Assembly: GCF_007874125.1 (NCBI RefSeq)
Contig: NZ_CP040128.1
Coordinates: 2,728,001 to 2,792,000, forward strand
Direction: 5' to 3'
Origin: Noviherbaspirillum sp. UKPF54
Lineage (GTDB): Bacteria > Pseudomonadota > Gammaproteobacteria > Burkholderiales > Burkholderiaceae_D
Length of the DNA stretch: 64,000 bases
The translations under genes and the position numbers were made by a program. The notes beneath the pieces are model-generated. The model saw only the letters and a list, made by a program, of their open reading frames with translations. It was not told the origin of the DNA and searched no databases. This document shows positions 1 through 5,505 of the stretch, one piece after another (position 1 is the stretch's first letter; every line of letters begins with the position of its first letter).

Positions 1-135
1 TGGGATTGAGAATCCCATCTTCACCAGTGCCTCATCGTGAGCATCTGCATGGGGTAGAACAACATATATGTCTCCCTGCTTCGCAAACGGCGAAAGATGA
101 GGGAGAAGGCTTCTTACTTTTTTCCTAATTAGCAT
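1..135 (-). CDS. Partial hypothetical protein, cut by left edge
   Basis: An open frame reads leftward from an ATG at 133-135 to the window edge without a stop, giving the first 45 residues of a protein. An AAGGAG Shine-Dalgarno lies 7 bases before the ATG, which strongly supports a real start. The peptide contains AKQGDIYVVLPHADAHDEAL and is not recognised. The gene is divergent from the LexA-like gene, and the region between them is full of inverted repeats, so the two may share regulation. The function is unknown and the C-terminus lies outside the window. Confidence 0.6.
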   Translation of the reverse strand, partial: MLIRKKVRSLLPHLSPFAKQGDIYVVLPHADAHDEALVKMGFSIP

Positions 136-397
136 GCAGCGGCTCCTTTTTGGCTAATGGTGACAAGGCGCCTCATGAACCGAGCAGTGTTGCCCGGCCA
201 TGCGGAGAAAACTCGACAGAAATATAGACGGAGGGATTTATATTTCTCTTGGTTAACTTTGGTCAACAACCATCTTTTCAAGATGTTAGATGAGAAATAT
301 TTCTCATATGACACATAGCATCAACAGTTGCTTCTATAGACAACACATATAGAACAGTAAGTCGTTGAATTTATTAGTGATTCGCCCGGCAACCTCC
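136..397. promoter_or_regulatory. Divergent intergenic region with four inverted repeats
   Basis: This AT-rich spacer lies between two divergent genes. Perfect inverted repeats seen: AGAAATATA (218-226) with TATATTTCT (239-247); CATCTT (271-276) with AAGATG (280-285); the 16-base palindrome TGAGAAATATTTCTCA (291-306); and TTCTATA (332-338) with TATAGAA (348-354). TTGGTTAAC and TTGGTCAAC-like direct repeats lie 10 bases apart around 250-267. The AGAAATA/TATTTCT element recurs, which suggests operators for a dimeric regulator. That role is inference. The 61-codon leftward frame in this stretch is not convincing. Confidence 0.5.
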
Positions 398-426
398 TTG
401 ACGACTGTATTTTTATACAGTATTGT
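398..426 (+). promoter_or_regulatory. Sigma-70 promoter with embedded LexA (SOS) box
   Basis: A TTGACG -35 (398-403) and a TATTGT -10 (421-426) are separated by exactly 17 bases. The spacer ends with CTGT-ATTTTTAT-ACAG (405-420), a full match to the CTGT-N8-ACAG SOS box. Repressor bound there would block RNA polymerase. The next gene is LexA-like, so autoregulation or control by the chromosomal LexA is the natural reading. Confidence 0.8.
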
Positions 427-459
427 GATTCCATCGAATAAATATTCGGGGAGTCGAAA

Positions 460-1035
460 ATGCAAGACGAGAAGCATCTCGCGGCACTGCGGACGTACTG
501 GAAACGCCATCAGGCGTTCCCGGCCATGGCCAAGCTCTGTGAAGTGGTGGGGCTGTCGTCAACTTCGTCTGTATTTGCCCTGGTAGGACGCCTCGTCGAC
601 GCCGGCTACCTTGACCGCGTTGAAGGACGTATCGCGCCCACGAAGCGTTTTTTCGCACGCCCTGTAGTGAATACTGTGCGCGCCGGTCTGCCGCAGCCGG
701 CGAGCCAAGACAGTGTTGACCTCATCACGATTGATGACTACCTCATCGACGACCCGAACCGAAGTGTGCTGTGTCGCGTCCGCGGCGACAGCATGAAAGA
801 CGTTGGTCTGCTTGACGGTGACCTTGTGGTTGTTGAGCGAAATTCACCAACCAAGCCCGGCGATATCGTCGTCGCAATCGTCGACGAGGAATTCACGGTC
901 AAGACGCTGCGCCTCGATGCGCAGAATCGGTATTACCTCGAGCCCGCCAACCCTGCGTTTGCCGATATCCATCCGACCGGCTCGTTGGAAATCTTCGGCG
1001 TCGTGGTTGGAAGCTTCCGCCGATTTCGACATTAA
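460..1035 (+). CDS. LexA-like S24 family repressor
   Basis: This 191-residue protein has the LexA layout: an N-terminal winged-helix DNA-binding part (about residues 1-65), an Ala75-Gly76 pair suitable as the self-cleavage site, and a C-terminal S24 peptidase domain. Ser111 lies in GDSMKDVGLLDGD and the general base Lys148 in EFTVKTL. Such proteins repress DNA-damage genes until RecA filaments trigger self-cleavage. The start is set by GGGGAG at 448-453. It is the first gene of a rightward group and carries an SOS box in its own promoter. It sits among orphan and mobile genes, so it is more likely an accessory LexA paralogue than the housekeeping copy. It lacks UmuD-specific context; no umuC is seen nearby. 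Confidence 0.85.
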   Translation: MQDEKHLAALRTYWKRHQAFPAMAKLCEVVGLSSTSSVFALVGRLVDAGYLDRVEGRIAPTKRFFARPVVNTVRAGLPQPASQDSVDLITIDDYLIDDPNRSVLCRVRGDSMKDVGLLDGDLVVVERNSPTKPGDIVVAIVDEEFTVKTLRLDAQNRYYLEPANPAFADIHPTGSLEIFGVVVGSFRRFRH

Positions 1036-1133
1036 CCTGCCTCGGTAACTCCTCGCAGTCCCGACTCTATGCCTGTGCCCGGCAGGGGGTCTCTTTGCCG
1101 TAAACAGCCGTTTTCAATCTAAAAGGCTAAGCC

Positions 1134-1325
1134 ATGACCAGTGACCTGAGCAAGGCGCTAGACCGGAGCAGCACTGAGCTCGCAGCCAAGCAGGCGTGGA
1201 TACCTGCCGACTACCCACAAGCGCTGGCGACCGGCGAGGTGAAAGAAGCAGAGGCTATCTGGTTCATTGAGCACACGGCGGCGTGGTTGGAGTGGTCGGT
1301 GTCAGCGGTCGTTCAAAGGGAATAA
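1134..1325 (+). CDS. Small hypothetical protein
   Basis: This 63-residue acidic protein is not recognised. An AAAAGG stretch precedes the ATG at a usable distance. It lies 98 bases after the LexA-like gene, on the same strand, and 56 bases before the next ORF, so it may belong to the same SOS-driven transcript. No signal peptide, membrane segment or cysteine motif is visible. A Trp-rich segment (AIWFIEHTAAWLEW, about residues 42-55) is likely helical and amphipathic. It could be a small DNA- or protein-binding accessory. Its reality rests on the start site and context only. Confidence 0.45.
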   Translation: MTSDLSKALDRSSTELAAKQAWIPADYPQALATGEVKEAEAIWFIEHTAAWLEWSVSAVVQRE

Positions 1326-1381
1326 AAAGTTAACCGTATACCGGTTTCCAAAATAAGGTCGAAAGAACAGGAATATCGGAA

Positions 1382-1690
1382 ATGAGAGTACATGTGCGAA
1401 CACTGCGCCGGCGCGGGCGCCTGCTCAATAAAGACGAGCTGGTGGATAACCGCCCGCCATACCTGGGCGACCTGAAGGTGATGGAGAGCCGTGACCCGGA
1501 GTTGGGTCGCTTCGTTTTGCGAGCGCGTTTGGTCGAGAGCAAAGCGGGTACCGAAACCGAGGTCCTGCCTGGCCTGCATGACGCACATCTACTCTTCGCC
1601 GGAGACAACAAGATGCGTCTCGCCGGCTTCGAGCGCATCGATGGCGCGGACTTCGCACAAACCTGGTCCGTGGAGCTCACGGCATGCTGA
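1382..1690 (+). CDS. Hypothetical protein, SOS-linked operon
   Basis: This is a 102-residue basic protein of no recognised family. The ATG follows AGGA at 1369-1372. A short palindrome, AACCG-TATAC-CGGTT (1332-1346), lies just upstream and may be a regulatory site. The 3' end overlaps the next gene by 7 bases, so the two are probably translationally coupled. The sequence alternates charged and hydrophobic residues in a way that suggests a beta-rich fold (GRFVLRARLVE, HLLFAG, KMRLAGFERI). No catalytic signature is seen. Confidence 0.6.
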   Translation: MRVHVRTLRRRGRLLNKDELVDNRPPYLGDLKVMESRDPELGRFVLRARLVESKAGTETEVLPGLHDAHLLFAGDNKMRLAGFERIDGADFAQTWSVELTAC

Positions 1691-2388
1691 CCGTCTCCAT
1701 TCATTCCGGCTCGCTCGATGAGCAATGCCATGCGAATCAGCTCGCCAAGCTGGATATCGCCTATGCCAAGAAGGCGGCGCTGGCTGATTACGTTGTAGCG
1801 TTATCACTCCGGAACCACGGTGAGTTGGCCCCGGCGGAGCTGCTTGGCTACCCGCGATGGTCCTCCAGCCTCTGGGAACTCGTGGCACGGGCCCTCGGAA
1901 AGGCGCTGTATCGTGACAATGAAATTCCTCACTCCAGCAAACCGGACCGGCGTTGTGCTTACGCGACCCGCCTGTGCGCTTCCATCGAGCGGATGACCAG
2001 CGTCGACCGCGGCGTCGAGCTCGGCACGGTCGAAATCCTGCAAAAGGGAGCAAAGCGCGGCCTGTACACGGCGGAGTTCACAGAAGACATTCTCGGCAGT
2101 CGCACCGTTAAATTTGAATACGGTTGCAAGGCATTGAATCCGTGCGAGCTGCTCCTGCGCGCCATCTGCTGGGCGTGGTATGGCACCGATATTCTGGGGC
2201 CGATGCCGGCACTCATTGTGCCGGCCCCGATTCGTCTCGAAGGCGTTGACCGGTTTCACCTGGAATCCCTGAGTGAACCCGCCAGAACGGGCTTCAAACG
2301 CTTCCTCGCTGATGGTGAGTTGAAAGACCCGGAAGCGGCACGCGGTTTACCCCGCGCTGACTCCTACGTGCACTTCCTCTACAGCTGA
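1684..2388 (+). CDS. Hypothetical protein between orphan and transposase-like gene
   Basis: This 234-residue soluble protein is not recognised. Its start overlaps the previous stop, and its stop is only two bases from the ATG of the transposase-like gene. That is tight operon packing on both sides. The first half looks helical (AKLDIAYAKKAALADYVVAL). The second half has mixed content and ends in YVHFLYS. Four scattered cysteines form no clear zinc motif. The packing suggests it works with the 102-residue protein and the transposase homologue, for example as a target-selection partner or as a passenger gene of a larger element. That is inference. Confidence 0.6.
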   Translation: MLTVSIHSGSLDEQCHANQLAKLDIAYAKKAALADYVVALSLRNHGELAPAELLGYPRWSSSLWELVARALGKALYRDNEIPHSSKPDRRCAYATRLCASIERMTSVDRGVELGTVEILQKGAKRGLYTAEFTEDILGSRTVKFEYGCKALNPCELLLRAICWAWYGTDILGPMPALIVPAPIRLEGVDRFHLESLSEPARTGFKRFLADGELKDPEAARGLPRADSYVHFLYS

Positions 2389-2390
2389 CC

Positions 2391-3623
2391 ATGTCGACCG
2401 CCGTCCTTACCGAGAAGCCGAAGCTCTTCCCTCTGCGAAAGCGCACAGGGACGGCGGGCTTTCACATGTCCAAGGAGGCTGTGAATTTCGGCATGGACGA
2501 CCTGGAGAAGTTGACGCAGCTCGAGACCGTCAAGTTTTTCGCGAGAGCGATGTGGGGCTCAGACAAGGAGATGCCGTGCCCGCATTGCGGCACCATTGAT
2601 GCGCACTACTGGCACGTGAAGGAGCTGCGCTGGAAGTGCCGTTGTTGCGGCAGTCGGTTCTCGGTCACATCAAAAACAGTGTTCGCCGACCGGAAACTGC
2701 CTCTCAAAAAGATTCTGAAGATAGCGCTTTCATGGGCAAACGGTGCCTCAGGCAAGGCTGCATTGCAGCTGCGCCGAGATTGGAACCTTCCGTACGTAAC
2801 GGTTTACTCCCTGCTGCAGAAGCTGAGGGAAGGCATTTTCAGAGGCCATAACGTGGGCATCCTCTGCGGTGTCGTCGAGATGGATGGTGCGGACGTAAAC
2901 GGCCGGCGGTACAGGGAGAAACGCAACAAGCCGCTGGGCGGAAAGGCAACGGGCAAGCCGAAGATTCCGGAAGCATTGTTGAAACCAGTGGCAAGTGCGA
3001 AGGATGGGGCTGAGCCGATGGGGCCGCCGCTTCCGCCGAAGTGGGGCAAGACGGCGAAACAACCCGCTGACCGACGCATATGCCTCGTAGCCAGACAACG
3101 CGGTGTAACGAAGGGCAAAGGAGCCGTGGCCACTCGCATTGCGATGACGCTTGCGGAGTCCTCCGTCAACGTGTTGAAGACAGCCCGGAAGTACATCTCG
3201 GCTGAGTCGACCATCATGAGTGATGAGGACCCGTCGTATGCGGTGCTGCGCCCATTGTTTGCCGAGCTGAAGACGGTGAACCACTCCGAAGGTTACAGCC
3301 GACCGGGCGGCGTCAGTAACAACCAGAGTGAATCGTTCAACTGGCGTACTCGTCGAGGCCTTGAAGGTATCTACCTGAATGCCAGCGTGAAATACCTGTC
3401 GGATTACGCCAGCGAACAGGCATGGCGCGAGGACGTACGCCGGCTGTCAACGAGGCAGAAGCTCTGCCATCTGTTGCGCACGGCATTGGGTGTTGGGATT
3501 TCCCGGTGGTGGGTCAATTTCACCCACGGTAAGCATCGAGATGTGGAGCTACTGGTGGAAGGAAATCAGCCGGCGCGTGGGCGCGGAATGAAACAAGGGG
3601 CGAAGCCAAAGCCCCCGAGATAG
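2391..3623 (+). CDS. IS1595 (ISXO2)-like transposase homologue
   Basis: This 410-residue protein has an N-terminal zinc ribbon (C63-x2-C66 and C83-x2-C86) followed by an ISXO2-type catalytic core. Candidate acidic residues are Asp165 (VVEMDGADV), Asp278 (IMSDEDPSY) and Glu314 (NNQSESFNWRTRRGLEGIY). The last stretch corresponds to the family's TN-IE-xW-KR motif with changes. There is a long basic insert at about residues 180-228. It is longer than usual for IS1595 transposases (about 220-330 residues). Only two bases separate it from the upstream stop, so there is no room for a left terminal inverted repeat, and I see no matching repeat after 3623. It may be a domesticated protein or the transposase of an element that carries the upstream genes. 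Confidence 0.75.
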   Translation: MSTAVLTEKPKLFPLRKRTGTAGFHMSKEAVNFGMDDLEKLTQLETVKFFARAMWGSDKEMPCPHCGTIDAHYWHVKELRWKCRCCGSRFSVTSKTVFADRKLPLKKILKIALSWANGASGKAALQLRRDWNLPYVTVYSLLQKLREGIFRGHNVGILCGVVEMDGADVNGRRYREKRNKPLGGKATGKPKIPEALLKPVASAKDGAEPMGPPLPPKWGKTAKQPADRRICLVARQRGVTKGKGAVATRIAMTLAESSVNVLKTARKYISAESTIMSDEDPSYAVLRPLFAELKTVNHSEGYSRPGGVSNNQSESFNWRTRRGLEGIYLNASVKYLSDYASEQAWREDVRRLSTRQKLCHLLRTALGVGISRWWVNFTHGKHRDVELLVEGNQPARGRGMKQGAKPKPPR

Positions 3624-3678
3624 CCGATATGTAGGTTCTCCGACAGAGGGAAGCATATATAGACGCAGAGGGAGTGGC

Positions 3679-4179
3679 ATGAACAACATACAAACAGCCG
3701 ATAAGGTGTTGTACCTCGATTTTGATGGCGTGCTCCACGATGACGCTGTCTATTGGAGTCCGAAACGAGGCATCTACATCAAAACGCCTGGTAGGACACT
3801 GTTTGAGTGGATGCCCATCCTAGACGAACTGCTCGAGCCGAACGCCGACGTAAAAATTATTCTGAGTACGTCGTGGGTCAGAGTGAAGAGTTTTGAGTTC
3901 GCCAAGAAGCATTTGTCTGGGACACTCCAGGCGCGGGTAATTGGAGCAACGTATCATCGCCGCGAGATGCGTGGAAAGGGATTCGAGCTTTTGCCGCGGG
4001 GAGTACAGGTCTGGGGCGATGTGGTCCTGCGTAAGCCAAAGAGCTGGTTTGCAATTGATAATGATGATGACGCTTGGACAGTCTGGTGCAGGGACAAGCT
4101 CGTGAAAACTGACGACCGTTTCGGGCTCAGCGACCCGGCAGTACAGCAGGCGGTTCGAGCAATGTTGGAGCAACTGTGA
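3679..4179 (+). CDS. HAD-fold protein, RNA-repair-associated type
   Basis: This 166-residue protein opens with a HAD motif I, LYLDFDGVL (Asp14 and Asp16). Motif II is LSTSWVRV, and a motif IV-like AIDNDDDAW comes near residue 130. It resembles the HAD domain found in multidomain 'Swiss Army Knife' RNA repair proteins and in stand-alone proteins on genomic islands. The expected chemistry is phosphoester hydrolysis; the substrate is unknown. GGGAG just before the ATG supports the start. A kptA remnant, another RNA-end-processing gene, lies about 700 bases downstream, which makes an RNA-repair link plausible but unproven. Confidence 0.7.
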   Translation: MNNIQTADKVLYLDFDGVLHDDAVYWSPKRGIYIKTPGRTLFEWMPILDELLEPNADVKIILSTSWVRVKSFEFAKKHLSGTLQARVIGATYHRREMRGKGFELLPRGVQVWGDVVLRKPKSWFAIDNDDDAWTVWCRDKLVKTDDRFGLSDPAVQQAVRAMLEQL

Positions 4180-4288
4180 AGCCTTGAAGAACAACTATGG
4201 ACGAGCACCCAAACGAGAAGGCTTGAAGCTAGGTATAAAGCCGAAATAAAGAGAATACGTACACGTGGTGTCCACCACGAAGCGTTAT

Positions 4289-4867
4289 ATGTCTACTCCC
4301 CCTTTACCGAAACAAAAGAGCTTGCCAAATACCCGAATTGACCCTCGCTCTGGGGAATTGGCAAAGAGATACTACACGGCATTGGCGTTAATTTTTATCA
4401 GCCTACTTTTTGCCGCCACAATATTCTTGCTGTGTGTACCGCCTCTTGGTCCAACAGAGTCCCTTTTTTCCACGAATTTACGAGCATTAGCTCCGCGCAG
4501 CTATGGGAAAAATCTGCTTGTGATTCATTGGTTAGCTATTATCGTCGTCCCCGTGTACGTAGCAGCTGAAGGATACCTCACAGCGAAAAGCCCTTCGTTC
4601 ACTCGTGAATATTTTGAGGACTACGTCAAAACAGGCGACAGCTTCAATCTGAGAGTTTTGGTCAGCTCGCTCATTATTCTGACCATAGGCGCAATAGTCC
4701 TATTTCTACCTCGAGAGTACTCGACGACAGAACCCACATTTTCGGGCTGTTTATTTCCAATTTTCATTTTGGCGGTACTCAGCCACGTTGCCGCGAACCT
4801 TGCTCTTCTTTTTGTGTGGCGACATATCTTTGATTCTAGAAATAAACATGGGCGTCATCGTTCCTGA
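4289..4867 (+). CDS. Hypothetical four-pass membrane protein
   Basis: This protein of about 192 residues has four clear hydrophobic segments: ALALIFISLLFAATIFLL, LLVIHWLAIIVVPVYVA, LRVLVSSLIILTIGAIVLF and a final one around LFPIFILAVLSHVAANLALL. A hydrophilic stretch of about 30 residues separates segments two and three. The frame could begin at GTG 4265 instead, and neither start has a strong Shine-Dalgarno. The base composition is AT-richer than the flanking core genome, in keeping with transfer. No family is recognised. Confidence 0.6.
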   Translation: MSTPPLPKQKSLPNTRIDPRSGELAKRYYTALALIFISLLFAATIFLLCVPPLGPTESLFSTNLRALAPRSYGKNLLVIHWLAIIVVPVYVAAEGYLTAKSPSFTREYFEDYVKTGDSFNLRVLVSSLIILTIGAIVLFLPREYSTTEPTFSGCLFPIFILAVLSHVAANLALLFVWRHIFDSRNKHGRHRS

Positions 4868-4901
4868 CTATTCATCCGGAATCTCAAAACGGGCCTTCTG
4901 A

Positions 4902-5042
4902 GTCCATGCGCGCCGCGGAAAGCCAGTTGTACTTGTCATCGCGACGTATCCGATGCTGAAGGCTGGCATCCAGTTTCGGCAGGCGGACAATGGAGTATGG
5001 CTCGTGGCTGAGGTGCCGCCTCAGTACATTAGGTTTTCGTGA
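4902..5042 (+). pseudogene. kptA: 3' remnant of RNA 2'-phosphotransferase (kptA/tpt1)
   Basis: In the frame ending at the TGA at 5040-5042, the translation contains RGKPVVLVI, then MLKAGIQF, then NGVWLVAEVPPQYI. This order matches the C-terminal end of KptA/Tpt1 enzymes, which use NAD to remove a 2'-phosphate from RNA and end in a (H/R)GKPVVL...NGVWL...VPP motif. Upstream, the frame is closed by a TGA at 4899-4901 and nothing more of the roughly 180-residue enzyme is visible. It is therefore a decayed fragment of about 46 codons. The N-terminal Arg/His catalytic residues are absent. Confidence 0.65.
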
Positions 5043-5126
5043 TTCGCCAGCAGTATTGTTGTGACCAGGGTTGCTCTAATAAATTGCGTAGATATACCCA
5101 TAATCACAACCTTTTCCACGGTATTA

Positions 5127-5501
5127 ATGGCGAAAAAATCTAAAGTTTCTAATATCAGTCAGCCACATAGAACACGCAAAATCTTAATAGGCGCTCTGGT
5201 ATTAATCGCGATTATCTGTCTCGGATTACTGCTTATGGCCCGTGCCGAACGATTCCTCGCTTTACAACAAGGTGGCTCTACTCAGTTCCTTCATGCCTTA
5301 CATGATTGCGCAGACCGCTCAGCTCGGCTTATGGCATACAAGCAGTATGTTATGCGCGAATCAATACGCAATCCACTATCACCACATATTGAGGTTTCCG
5401 TTCGCAGCAGTATAAAAAGTGACAAAGCAGCATCTGACATGTTCACCTGCGCGGTCTCAAATAGCGACGTTCCTGTAACCCTAAACTTTGTGAAAGAGTG
5501 A
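5127..5501 (+). CDS. Single-pass membrane-anchored small protein upstream of RTX gene
   Basis: From ATG 5127 this is 124 residues: a basic N-terminus, one membrane helix (ILIGALVLIAIICLGLLLMA) and about 75 residues likely facing the periplasm. That part has two cysteines (HDCADRS, FTCAVSN) that could pair. The frame also allows a GTG start at 5061. The stop lies four bases before the TTG start of the RTX gene, so the two are probably co-translated. The position and topology suit an immunity or anchoring partner for the RTX protein. No family is recognised, so that role is a guess. Confidence 0.55.
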   Translation: MAKKSKVSNISQPHRTRKILIGALVLIAIICLGLLLMARAERFLALQQGGSTQFLHALHDCADRSARLMAYKQYVMRESIRNPLSPHIEVSVRSSIKSDKAASDMFTCAVSNSDVPVTLNFVKE

Positions 5502-5505
5502 AATT

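Noticed and set aside
129..314. 61-codon leftward frame near the left edge
   Set aside because: It lies over the inverted-repeat spacer, has no Shine-Dalgarno, and overlaps the better-supported left-edge gene start in another frame.
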